From Euryarchaeota archaeon UBA130 (GTDB lineage: Archaea > Thermoplasmatota > Poseidoniia > Poseidoniales > Thalassarchaeaceae), in NCBI GenBank assembly GCA_002505775.1, contig DAVY01000006.1:1-64000 (forward strand): a stretch of DNA of 64,000 nt. Reading direction: 5' to 3'. The stretch's first letter is position 1; each line of letters begins with the position of its first letter. Position numbers and translations under genes: made by a program. Under the pieces are notes generated by a model. It searched no databases. It saw only the letters and a program-made list of their open reading frames with translations, and was not told where the DNA came from. Of this stretch, positions 24,497-32,739 are shown in pieces.

Positions 24497-26067
24497 TGGT
24501 CGTGAAGAGTGCAACCAAGAAAAAGCTCATGGATCTTCAGATCGATGAGGAATACGCCCATAAGCTGGCAGACGACAGGAAATGGGATGATGTCAAAATT
24601 CTGACTCCAGGTCAGATTGCGCAAATTTGTGGCATTGACTCAGGTACCGCACAGAGAATTAGTGACCTAATGGCGGCCTCCTCCAAATCTGCTAGAAGCG
24701 CCGCCGCCTCTACAGAGAAGACTGTAGTTAGGAGGAAATCTGCGGCAGCAAGGAGAAGAAGGAAGTCGATGCTACCTCTTGAGGGATTCGACGACGAATT
24801 CAAGATGGGTCAGATACTGAAAGATGTAGATCACAAAGATGACATCTATCAACAGCTACATTCAGCTTCTCTTAATGCTAATGTGAGCCTTACTCCAAGG
24901 ATGCTCATGGACCTAACGGAAGGAATAAGGGCCAGAGGAATCAAGAAAATCACACCTTCTAAAGCAAAGAAGGTGATCGAATCAGCCAAGACCTCATTGG
25001 TAATGTCCCGGGCCGATCCCCATGAGGCCGTTGGAATCACTACAGCGCAGTCAATCGGTGAGCCTGGTACTCAAATGACGATGAGGACTTTCCACTATGC
25101 GGGTGTAGCTACAGTAAACGTTACACAGGGTCTTCCAAGAATTATCGAGATTGTGGATGCCAGAAAGACACCGAATACGCCCACAATGAGGATATATCTC
25201 AACGAGAAGAACTCGAAAGGTAAACCTCTCAGAACAAATGAGAAGCTTGTGAGGGAGATAGCCGCTGGACTTGAAGCTACAACTACTAGTGACATTGCAA
25301 ACATCGATGTTGAGGTCGCCCAGAGGTATCTAAGTTTGAAGTTGAATAAGTCAAATATGAGACTGAAAAATATGAGTGGTGCAGAGGTTCAAGATAAACT
25401 TAGCAGGGCTTTGAGGCTTTACATACAGGCCGATAATGATGACAAACCTTCAGAGTTGAAGATCATACCTGGCATTGCGAAGAAACAAGACCTTGAAACA
25501 CTAGCCACGGACCCTCCTACGTACACAGACCTCCTCCAGCTTGAAGATAAAATCAAGAAACTACAGTTGAAGGGGATTAGAGGGATTATAAGAGCCAATG
25601 TGCAGGCAGGTGAGAATGACGAGTACTACATCTCTACAATAGGGTCCAATCTTCCTAAGGTGAGCGAATTCGCCGGTATAGACAGATCAAGGACATATAC
25701 CAATAATATCAATGAGATTCAGTCATATCTGGGCATAGAGGCCGCCCGGCAGGCAATCATTAATGAGATGTCAGACACTCTTGAGGGGGCGGGTCTTGAT
25801 GTTGATGTCAGGCATCTTATCACTGTGTCTGACGTTATGACGAGTAGTGGAGAAGTAAGGGCTATTGGAAGGCATGGTGTTAGCGGTACAAAGCACAGTA
25901 TACTAGCCAGGTCCGCCTTCGAAGTAACTGTCTCTCACTTGCTAAGGGCAGGTATCATCGGAGAGAGAGACGAGTTGAGAGGGGTAACGGAAAATATCGT
26001 AGTCGGGCAGCCAATAGCTCTCGGTACGGGAAGCGTTGATTTGTTCTACATTCCAGATGAGGCATGA
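24496..26067 (+). CDS. rpoA2: RNA polymerase subunit A'' with an N-terminal helical extension
   Basis: C-terminal third of the largest subunit, containing the trigger-loop region: AVGITTAQSIGEPGTQMTMR followed by TFHYAGVATVNVTQGLPRI, and the jaw/clamp ending with EVRAIGRHGVSGTKHSILARSAFEVTVSHLL. Ordinary A'' starts near residue 100 of this protein. The first 75 residues are a helical module with an Arg/Ser/Ala-rich linker (RRKSAAARRRRKS), near-identical in plan to the N-terminus of RpoH. The total of 523 residues is long for A''. It starts one base inside the rpoA1 stop. Confidence 0.96.
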   Translation: MVVKSATKKKLMDLQIDEEYAHKLADDRKWDDVKILTPGQIAQICGIDSGTAQRISDLMAASSKSARSAAASTEKTVVRRKSAAARRRRKSMLPLEGFDDEFKMGQILKDVDHKDDIYQQLHSASLNANVSLTPRMLMDLTEGIRARGIKKITPSKAKKVIESAKTSLVMSRADPHEAVGITTAQSIGEPGTQMTMRTFHYAGVATVNVTQGLPRIIEIVDARKTPNTPTMRIYLNEKNSKGKPLRTNEKLVREIAAGLEATTTSDIANIDVEVAQRYLSLKLNKSNMRLKNMSGAEVQDKLSRALRLYIQADNDDKPSELKIIPGIAKKQDLETLATDPPTYTDLLQLEDKIKKLQLKGIRGIIRANVQAGENDEYYISTIGSNLPKVSEFAGIDRSRTYTNNINEIQSYLGIEAARQAIINEMSDTLEGAGLDVDVRHLITVSDVMTSSGEVRAIGRHGVSGTKHSILARSAFEVTVSHLLRAGIIGERDELRGVTENIVVGQPIALGTGSVDLFYIPDEA

Positions 26068-26076
26068 GGTGAGAAA

Positions 26077-26373
26077 ATGGATCTAACGAGAAATCTAAAA
26101 CAGGCATTGAGTACTGGAAAAGTAATATTCGGCCAAAGGGAGACGATGGGGGCATGCTCTAAAGGGGATGCTAGGCTTGTCCTAGTAGCCGCAAACTGTC
26201 CCGAGGCTTTCCTCTCGGATATCGTAGATTCTCACCCAGGCGTTCCAGTACACAGGGTTCAGATGGTTAACAGACAGTTAGGTGCAGCTTGCGCGAGGCC
26301 TTTCTCAATCAGCGCACTCTGCATCATAGATCCAGGCCAGAGTGAATTGATGTCACTGCAACACAATATATGA
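26077..26373 (+). CDS. rpl30e: Ribosomal protein L30e
   Basis: A 98-residue L7Ae/L30e-fold RNA-binding protein of the large subunit. Typical elements: ALSTGKVIFGQRETMGACSKGDARLVLVAANCPE, then PVHRV and GAACARPFSISALCIIDPG. In archaea rpl30e follows rpoA2, as here with a 9-base gap and GAGGTGAGAAA upstream. In many relatives nusA follows; here the next gene is an unrelated 313-residue protein. Confidence 0.93.
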   Translation: MDLTRNLKQALSTGKVIFGQRETMGACSKGDARLVLVAANCPEAFLSDIVDSHPGVPVHRVQMVNRQLGAACARPFSISALCIIDPGQSELMSLQHNI

Positions 26374-26442
26374 TGCCGATTTGCTTGTTTGCCTATGGTT
26401 ACAGCGCACGCTTCAAGTCAGGTGACTCCTTCAGAGTGATTC

Positions 26443-27384
26443 GTGGAAGATGCAGTAAGGCAACTACTAAGCGCGAGAGGAGTCCGACTCGATCCTTCTC
26501 CCGGTATTGTGTCTTCTCCAGGCTTTTCTCTGTTGGGAGTAGCCGAAAGAGTACCCGAATTTGGTGAAAGGGGGGGCAATCCAGTAAATGTCTGGCACTT
26601 GGAATCCAATTTATTACCAGTAAGTATGGCCGAATTTGAAAGATGGGTCGTCGATGCTCCTCGAGGTAGGCATTGGATACTGAGCGAAAGGAAATTACCG
26701 GAAGAGTACACTTCCATATTGCCCCCTGGTCTGGAGATTGTAGTATGGGGGCCGAATGATATGTCAGTTTGGCTTGGAGAGGCTATTCTATCAGGTGAGC
26801 TAAAAGTCACTGCCCAAATAACTAATCTAGATTCCACACACACAGCCAATACCGATAGAGAGGGCCAAAATCATGACATGGCGGGCTCAATTAAACCGAT
26901 TGTCGAAATCGAATCCTGGCTCACACAGAAAGGCTACGAAGGGGCATTGACGTATCCAGTTCTCCTAAATTGCATCATATGGAAAGTAGAGGGTACTATA
27001 GTCTCCCCAGCCGGTGAGTCTGAAGATAAAAAATGGATGATTCTTGAAGACCCCTGGGCATCAACAATATCTATATTTGATGGTTTTGATAATTCATTCC
27101 ACTCGCCAAGTTTGAGAGTATTAGATCCCCCCCCATCAAGGTGGAAAGGAACTGAACAGATAAAATCCCTTCTGCCATCAATATTAGATTCCAGAAGACA
27201 GGGTAAGACGGAAGATGCAGATGGTTCGGTTAGAAGTATAATGCTAGAATGGTGGAGATTGGAAGCTAGCTCTGCAATAATTTTACCAAGAAATATCGGA
27301 ATACCAGCATGGGTGGTCAAACTTGAGGGTAGAGAGGATAAAATCCTTCACGGACTTAATGGCAGGACGTACCCAATCGTCTAA
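26443..27384 (+). CDS. Unknown protein downstream of the RNA polymerase operon
   Basis: A 313-residue soluble protein starting at GTG 26443, 69 bases after rpl30e. No family recognised. The first 130 residues have an alternating strand/helix pattern with a conserved-looking core (GVAERVP..., NVWHLE, GRHWILSERKLP, GLEIVVWGPNDMSVWLGEA) that recalls degenerate restriction-endonuclease-like folds, but no clear PD-ExK motif is present. The second half is Trp-rich (EEDPWAS-type, SIMLEWWRLE, WVVKLEG). It is Trp-rich overall and probably cytoplasmic. Its end overlaps the end of the convergent coiled-coil gene by 4 bases. It occupies the place where nusA is often found. Confidence 0.7.
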   Translation: MEDAVRQLLSARGVRLDPSPGIVSSPGFSLLGVAERVPEFGERGGNPVNVWHLESNLLPVSMAEFERWVVDAPRGRHWILSERKLPEEYTSILPPGLEIVVWGPNDMSVWLGEAILSGELKVTAQITNLDSTHTANTDREGQNHDMAGSIKPIVEIESWLTQKGYEGALTYPVLLNCIIWKVEGTIVSPAGESEDKKWMILEDPWASTISIFDGFDNSFHSPSLRVLDPPPSRWKGTEQIKSLLPSILDSRRQGKTEDADGSVRSIMLEWWRLEASSAIILPRNIGIPAWVVKLEGREDKILHGLNGRTYPIV

Positions 27385-28253
27385 TTTCTCTGTAACGACA
27401 TCAGCTCTTCAGTTGATAACGTGTCCCCAGACATCAACTTAGACATAAGATCGGAAACCTCAGTCTTATCCTCTGATTCTCCTACCTTCGTTCTTGATTC
27501 CATAGCCTTAACAATATCCTGAATTGAGTGGATGCACCTTAGTGAAACTATGTACAAGCTATGTATTGAATCTGCTTCCTTTTTCGACTTAGTCAGTCCG
27601 GAGTGAGCGGAATTAGCTAACTCTCTAAGCCTATCCACTTCCTCTGAGAGCTCTACCATCAGATCATGGGCCTCTTGAGCCTCGACAACAGCTTTCTCAA
27701 CCCTATTGTGAGCTTCTTCTTGTGTCCTTTCAGCATTACGGACTGCGGATTTTAGATCACTTAACTTACCGCCGTCTTTGTTGAAGGCCTTTGCCTCCTT
27801 CAACTCCTGACTAAGCCTTTTCATCTCCCTGAAGAAACCCTTCTCGCTAGCCCCAGTGAATCCACCTCTCTCGTATTTTCTTTCCAAAGCATCCATTTTT
27901 GCTCTAATTTTTGATGGAGGAGGACCAGATCTGCGCGTTGTGCTTTCACCATTTTCCTCAAGCCTCGAAAGTATCTCTCTCAACTCAGTCCTAATTTGCT
28001 TCAGCTCGTCGGATTTCTCTGCTCTATCAATTTTCAGCTCCTTGACCTTTGTATTCGCAACATCCCGAATGTCTTTCTGAGACCTGACCTCTGAAATCAG
28101 CTCCTTGACCTGACGATTAACTTCATTCCGGGTATCTAGATATGCCCTGACCTTCGCATTCAGCTCATCTCTAAGCTCGCGCCTCTCTTCAAGACCAGAC
28201 TCTAGAGCCTCCTTGACGGGAGAAAATACTTTGTTGATCTCTTCAAGCTCCAA
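27381..28253 (-). CDS. COG1340-like coiled-coil protein, paralogue 1
   Basis: A 290-residue, almost wholly coiled-coil protein. Heptad-rich charged segments begin at ERRELRDELNAKVRAYLDTR and continue past residue 240. The C-terminal end reads MSGDTLSTEELMSLQ, matching the short KL(T/S)xEEL closing motif of the archaeal coiled-coil family COG1340, and the middle has a break at about 115-140. Start is TTG 28253 with a strong GGGAGGAAGG upstream. It is one of four paralogues in 8 kb. A structural or chromosome/membrane-associated role is possible; none is shown. Confidence 0.75.
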   Translation of the reverse strand: MELEEINKVFSPVKEALESGLEERRELRDELNAKVRAYLDTRNEVNRQVKELISEVRSQKDIRDVANTKVKELKIDRAEKSDELKQIRTELREILSRLEENGESTTRRSGPPPSKIRAKMDALERKYERGGFTGASEKGFFREMKRLSQELKEAKAFNKDGGKLSDLKSAVRNAERTQEEAHNRVEKAVVEAQEAHDLMVELSEEVDRLRELANSAHSGLTKSKKEADSIHSLYIVSLRCIHSIQDIVKAMESRTKVGESEDKTEVSDLMSKLMSGDTLSTEELMSLQRN

Positions 28254-28288
28254 CTTCCTTCCTCCCTAATTACGAATCTGAACTGACA

Positions 28289-28303
28289 TTTAAGCACATA
28301 TAT
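28289..28303 (-). promoter_or_regulatory. Possible TATA box for coiled-coil paralogue 1
   Basis: On the minus strand an AT-rich stretch reads ATATATGTGCTTAAA, about 40-50 bases before the TTG start. The gap between this gene and the previous one is only 51 bases, so this is the only place for an independent promoter. Judged by eye only. Confidence 0.3.
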
Positions 28304-28304
28304 C

Positions 28305-29273
28305 TCAATCTTCCCTGTTTGTTGCAAGGTTTCCCTTTCTCGGCCCTCTCCGTGATACTCCAATCTTCCTCTTCTTTTTGGGTGTATCTGTTTTTCTCTC
28401 TATGGATTTAGCTCCAGAACTAGATTTACTGCCAGCTAGATCTGAAAGATTTCCAGAGCCCAATAAAGCGTCTAATTCAAGGGTGCTCAGAGATCCGCCT
28501 GTCTTCGCTTTCGCCTTAATTTCTGAGAATCTAACCTTTCTATTCCTTCCACCGGTCACCCTTTGGTATGACCTCACTCGAGAAAGCTCCTTCCGTAGAG
28601 ATTTCCTTTCATTATCTATGGACTCTATCCTTTTGTCGATTTTTGAAATCCTTTTACTGATTTTCCTGACTTCGCCCCTATTCGCTTTGCCCTCAACCCC
28701 CGCTTCTGAGTCTGCACGTTCCTCCAGGCCTTTCCTTTCCTTTTTCCCCTCATCCAGTTTCGAAGTTATTTCCCTCATTTCCTTAGCTTTTACGACATAT
28801 TCTGAATGTGCATTTTCCGACTCGGACTTTTTCGTTATCGAAGCCTGAATTTCAAAGAATCTTCTGAATGCTTCCAGTTCCCTCGGGAGCGTCGGGACTG
28901 CCGTTAGATCATTGTCTATTGTAGTCAACCTTCTATACGTCTCGGAAAGCCACTCCTTCAGGACCTCCATAGGAGGAGGAATTAGTTTGTTAACCTCGTC
29001 CCTTCTCTTCCTATGTGTATCCGCAGATTTTCTGGTCTCGTGAAATTTTCTGAGCAGGTCCCTTCTTTCTGAGTCCGCCTCTTCCATTCCCCCCACAATA
29101 TTTCTGAGAACCCTGACCCTGTTAACTAAGTCCATCCTCTCGGCCCTAAGGTCCCTCCTCTCGCCTTCAAGTGACCCGAGCCCACGCTCAAGCTCGCTTC
29201 TGAGATCATGGACCTGATTTCCATCAAGATTTTCTAAATCCTGAAAAGAGTTCGAATTAATCCCTTCACTCAT
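28305..29273 (-). CDS. COG1340-like coiled-coil protein, paralogue 2
   Basis: A 322-residue coiled-coil protein. Long heptad stretches include the N-terminal LRSELERGLGSLEGERRDLR and the central segment ending ERADSEAGVEG; a break at PPPMEVLKEWLSE sits near 96-108. The closing motif TGGSLSTLELDALLGSGN (about 255-272) corresponds to LSTEEL in paralogue 1. The last 45 residues are basic and disordered (KKKRKIGVSRRGPRKG), which could touch nucleic acid or membrane. It overlaps paralogue 3 by 4 bases (ATGA), so they are co-translated. Confidence 0.75.
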   Translation of the reverse strand: MSEGINSNSFQDLENLDGNQVHDLRSELERGLGSLEGERRDLRAERMDLVNRVRVLRNIVGGMEEADSERRDLLRKFHETRKSADTHRKRRDEVNKLIPPPMEVLKEWLSETYRRLTTIDNDLTAVPTLPRELEAFRRFFEIQASITKKSESENAHSEYVVKAKEMREITSKLDEGKKERKGLEERADSEAGVEGKANRGEVRKISKRISKIDKRIESIDNERKSLRKELSRVRSYQRVTGGRNRKVRFSEIKAKAKTGGSLSTLELDALLGSGNLSDLAGSKSSSGAKSIERKTDTPKKKRKIGVSRRGPRKGNLATNRED

Positions 29274-30085
29274 TCTTCTTCCTCCTTACCCTTCTTTCCC
29301 TTCCTCATAGCGAAGGAAGATGCCCCTCCAGACAAAACTCTGTTCATATCAATAAGCAGATCATCAAATCCATTTACTTCATCTCCAAATCCTGAAGAAA
29401 CCTTGACTTCCCAGAGAGCTATCGCATCCGAGGATTGTGAATAAAGCTCTTTGGCTCTATCTAGTTGCCTTCTGGTATCCCTAATTTCTTCTTTTAAGGC
29501 TACCATTTTCTCATAAAGTGGCTGTGCCTTTTCTACGGCCTTCATCATTCTGGAGTGCGCTGTCTCTGAAGCTTTGAAATTAGAAACCATTATTTTTCTA
29601 GAATCGAGATATTTAGACATTTCTGGATTGGATGCCCGCCTCTCCTTGAGCCATTTCTCGTTCTGCTCAATTAGCTTCCTCCTCTTGGAAATTAGCCTAC
29701 CCTCTTCTCTGTGGTCCAGAGCAGATGTCTCTATTGTGGACTCTATGTTCTCCAGCTCTTCAAGAAGCTTCATCTTCTTCCACTCGGGATCCAAATTAAC
29801 CATTCCTCCAGTTTTTGATAGTGTGTCTACAGACTGTCTAACCTCAACCAGCTTTTCCCGAGCAATTTTCTGAGCAGTATTTCTTTTCTGCTTATTATTG
29901 GCAACAACATCATTTGCAGTGGCATGAGCTTCAACCGCCCTCTTAACTTTAGGAGCAAGGGCCTCTTCTTCAGCCTCCAGATTCCTAATTACGTTGGGCA
30001 ACTGCTCCTCCAAGGCTTTCCATCGGGCCAGAAGGCCTTCAGCAAGCATCTCGGGTTTTACCTCCATCAACTGTTGGACGTCCAT
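29270..30085 (-). CDS. COG1340-like coiled-coil protein, paralogue 3
   Basis: A 271-residue coiled-coil protein after choosing ATG 30085 (MDVQQLMEV). A longer frame exists upstream to 30214 but would run into the divergent secreted-protein gene, and its extra residues look non-coding. Heptads run from about 20 to 230, broken near TLSKTGGMVNLDPEW (95-110). The closing region (DLLIDMNRVLSGGASS) is a weaker version of the family motif, followed by a basic/acidic tail KGKKGKEEEE. First gene of the three-gene minus-strand unit. Confidence 0.72.
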   Translation of the reverse strand: MDVQQLMEVKPEMLAEGLLARWKALEEQLPNVIRNLEAEEEALAPKVKRAVEAHATANDVVANNKQKRNTAQKIAREKLVEVRQSVDTLSKTGGMVNLDPEWKKMKLLEELENIESTIETSALDHREEGRLISKRRKLIEQNEKWLKERRASNPEMSKYLDSRKIMVSNFKASETAHSRMMKAVEKAQPLYEKMVALKEEIRDTRRQLDRAKELYSQSSDAIALWEVKVSSGFGDEVNGFDDLLIDMNRVLSGGASSFAMRKGKKGKEEEE

Positions 30086-30188
30086 TGCAATCCCGCCCAC
30101 CCGTGACCGTCGGTTAAAGGTCACTATGTGACCTTGGGAAGGGTTTGTTTGATACGCCTCCACATCTCGGAAGTTTTGAGGGACGGGT

Positions 30189-32087
30189 GTGAAGCATACT
30201 GCTAACTTTGCCATCGCTGTAGTTTTCCTCCTCCTTTTTACCGGTTCCGTTAGGGCAGAGGTGGAAGAGTCGCCTTCATTGACAATACAAGACTCTAATT
30301 TTTGGATTATAGAATCAATCGATCAGACAACATCATCCCCGAACGGTAATTCTACTGTATCTGACGGGGACTACGTTAGAATTTCAATGGAGGTCTACAA
30401 TAACGTAGACCTTTCAATCAATGGCTCATGGGAGCTAAAGGTGCTTTCAAACGGTATCTGGCATACTTCGATGTTTCAAAATGAATCTTGGCTCCCTTAT
30501 GAGACTAAAAGTCCAGAGATAACCATCGGCCCAATGGTCGAGGGTACAATATCCATGATGTTCGAAGTTAAGACGTTTGACCCCTCGCTAAACATATCCG
30601 TCACCAAGGACATAAGGGTGGCCCCAAATCCAATAATTTTCAGCTCAGCCGGGGACTCAGTAATTGCCATTACAGGTGAGCCCGCGTATGTCGGCGACAA
30701 ACTGACTGGCTCGATTTTAGTCAAGAACCAGGGAGAGGTCGAGGGAACAGTCTTCCTACGGTTAACTCATGATGAGTCCTCGACCTCATACTACGGGCAA
30801 AATGTCACGATTAGTCCCGGTTCCAGTAGGGAGGTATCTGTTAATTTTGAATTTCCTACTCCCGGGATGAAAGAATTCAGATGGGATGTCATTAGTAGCA
30901 TTGGAGGGGTCTCATTGGAACTAAATGGGTCACATAATCTCATTATCATGCCACAACAACAAGTACATTCTGGGATTAATTCTCTCGCTTGGACCATATC
31001 AAGTGGCATAGAGTTGGAATATTGGGTATCTCTTTCCGATGGACCTTCAAGGGAGATAGAGATCTCCATCGGGGAATATCAAGCGGGATTATTCACCGAA
31101 CTTCAAAGTTTTCCGATGAAATTAGACCAGGGCGTCAGAAATCTCGATTTTAATATCCCCAATCCTGATAGTAATCTCGATAGAATTAGAATAACAATAT
31201 CCCCTCTGGACTGGACATCCGGACAGATCGCAGATTTGTTCGTTGAACTCACAAGACCTCAACCAATTATCCAGATCACATCCTGTACGCAGACACCGGA
31301 AATTGTCGACATCCATGAAACAGTTTCCTTGGAATGTATCTTTACGAATATTGGCAATTCAGACTCGCTACCCGGAGATATAACAATAATGAGGGTATCT
31401 GATGGAATGTTATACGATGAGGCGGGTAAGAAATCAATTTCAATATCTACAGGAGAATCCAAGGTGATATCAACCTCCATCCAAGAATGGCAAAACGAAG
31501 GTTCAACCCCTCTTCAAGTGAGGTATTCTTCTGGGGCTACATTGACAACTGGCAACATAACAATCCAGGCTAATCAGGTACCATCAGAAGGTTTCAAACT
31601 GCCCTTTGACACAACTGCCGCTTTACTGGGGGCTGTATCTGGCGTTGTAATTATGATGGTCGCACTAGTTCTGTGGAGGGTGGCCACTGAAAGGACACCG
31701 TCAACAGTCACTGAGAGTAAGCCTTCTATCTCCAGAATAGAAAAAAGGAGGGAGTCCGATAAAATTGAGGTTTCTTGTCCGACATGTAGCCAGAGGCTGA
31801 GTATACCCGGTGGGCACGTTGGAAGAGTGAGGTGTCCAGCATGTACCAATAGCTTCGAAGTTGGCGTGAAAAACAATCCCGCCGTTGAAGGGAGTAGTAT
31901 CGAAATTGAAGAACAGGTAGAAAAGGAGAATGTAACTGAAGAGAAATTTTTGAATTCCAGCTCGGATTCTGATATTCTTTCATGCCCCTCATGTGAACAG
32001 CTACTCAAGGTCCCACTTGAGAAGAGACCGATCATGTCCAGGTGCCCTGCATGTAGGACAGAATTCAAGGCGTTAAGAGGCGATTAG
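30189..32087 (+). CDS. Secreted-domain membrane protein with two cytoplasmic zinc ribbons
   Basis: A 632-residue protein starting at GTG 30189. A signal peptide (about 5-23) leads to an extracytoplasmic part of about 435 residues made of beta-sandwich (CARDB/Ig-like) repeats, with phrases like NQGEVEGTVFLRL and NIGNSDSLPGD typical of such domains. One membrane helix (about 478-500) follows, then a cytoplasmic tail with two zinc ribbons: CPTC...CPAC near 530-556 and CPSC...CPAC near 598-624. The zinc ribbons suggest the tail docks a protein or nucleic acid. It is divergent from the coiled-coil unit and its stop abuts the DtxR-type gene. Function unknown. Confidence 0.75.
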   Translation: MKHTANFAIAVVFLLLFTGSVRAEVEESPSLTIQDSNFWIIESIDQTTSSPNGNSTVSDGDYVRISMEVYNNVDLSINGSWELKVLSNGIWHTSMFQNESWLPYETKSPEITIGPMVEGTISMMFEVKTFDPSLNISVTKDIRVAPNPIIFSSAGDSVIAITGEPAYVGDKLTGSILVKNQGEVEGTVFLRLTHDESSTSYYGQNVTISPGSSREVSVNFEFPTPGMKEFRWDVISSIGGVSLELNGSHNLIIMPQQQVHSGINSLAWTISSGIELEYWVSLSDGPSREIEISIGEYQAGLFTELQSFPMKLDQGVRNLDFNIPNPDSNLDRIRITISPLDWTSGQIADLFVELTRPQPIIQITSCTQTPEIVDIHETVSLECIFTNIGNSDSLPGDITIMRVSDGMLYDEAGKKSISISTGESKVISTSIQEWQNEGSTPLQVRYSSGATLTTGNITIQANQVPSEGFKLPFDTTAALLGAVSGVVIMMVALVLWRVATERTPSTVTESKPSISRIEKRRESDKIEVSCPTCSQRLSIPGGHVGRVRCPACTNSFEVGVKNNPAVEGSSIEIEEQVEKENVTEEKFLNSSSDSDILSCPSCEQLLKVPLEKRPIMSRCPACRTEFKALRGD

Positions 32088-32738
32088 ATGGTTGATCTCA
32101 GCGAGTTTGAAGAGATGTATTTGAAGAGAATTTTTGAGATCTATGACTCAGAGCCGAGTACGATAGTAAAGACATCTCAGCTAGCTAAAGTAATGCGAGT
32201 TAGCAACGCATCCACCACAGAGATGATACAGAGGCTATCAGATAGGGAGCTTCTAACCTACATACCATACAAGGGTTGTAGGCTAACTCCAGAGGGATTC
32301 AAGATTGCTGCACGAATAAAAAGGAGAGAGGGGCTATTACAGATTCTTCTGTCCGAGGTGGTTGGATTTGAAGGCGATGTGGATGAGGCGGCCTGCAAAA
32401 TGGAGCATGACATGTCATCCGAACTAGAGGAGGCTATTGACAGGATGCTCGGATACCCTGAGAGGGCACCCGATGGAACAAAAGTCCCGGTTATAGAAAG
32501 GAATCTAGATCTATCTCCCAAGAAATACCTTCTTCCTCTCTCATACTTACCAGTCGGATCCACCTCCAAAATTGAGATTATCGCACTCGATAATACTGAT
32601 CAGAAAACACTTGAGGGAATGGGCCTGGAGGTAGGAACTATCATCACTAAAGAAAAAGAAGGCGTAAGATTTCAAGAAAAGGTGTTGAAACTTAGCGAGT
32701 CTTTGATGAAGAAGATATTGACTAGGATGGAGGGATAA
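32088..32738 (+). CDS. DtxR/MntR-family metal-dependent transcriptional regulator
   Basis: A 216-residue regulator. The N-terminal winged helix (EEMYLKRIFEI, then VSNASTTEMIQRLSDRELLTYIPYKGCRLTPEG) matches the DNA-binding domain; the dimerisation part has metal-site residues in CKMEHDMSSELEEAIDRMLGYPERAPDG, and a C-terminal FeoA-like SH3 domain runs from about 150 to 214 (LPLSYLPVGSTSKIEIIAL). Members repress metal uptake genes when Fe or Mn is bound. It starts directly at the previous stop and is followed 1 base later by the membrane protein gene, so all three are one operon. Its targets are not clear from the neighbours. Confidence 0.9.
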   Translation: MVDLSEFEEMYLKRIFEIYDSEPSTIVKTSQLAKVMRVSNASTTEMIQRLSDRELLTYIPYKGCRLTPEGFKIAARIKRREGLLQILLSEVVGFEGDVDEAACKMEHDMSSELEEAIDRMLGYPERAPDGTKVPVIERNLDLSPKKYLLPLSYLPVGSTSKIEIIALDNTDQKTLEGMGLEVGTIITKEKEGVRFQEKVLKLSESLMKKILTRMEG

Positions 32739-32739
32739 T

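Noticed and set aside
26370..26567. Plus-strand frame between rpl30e and the 313-residue gene
   Set aside because: Overlaps the better frame, with Arg/Ser-rich random-looking composition and no family match.
30086..30214. N-terminal extension of coiled-coil paralogue 3
   Set aside because: It would overlap the divergent secreted-protein gene and lacks the charged coiled-coil composition; ATG 30085 is a better start.
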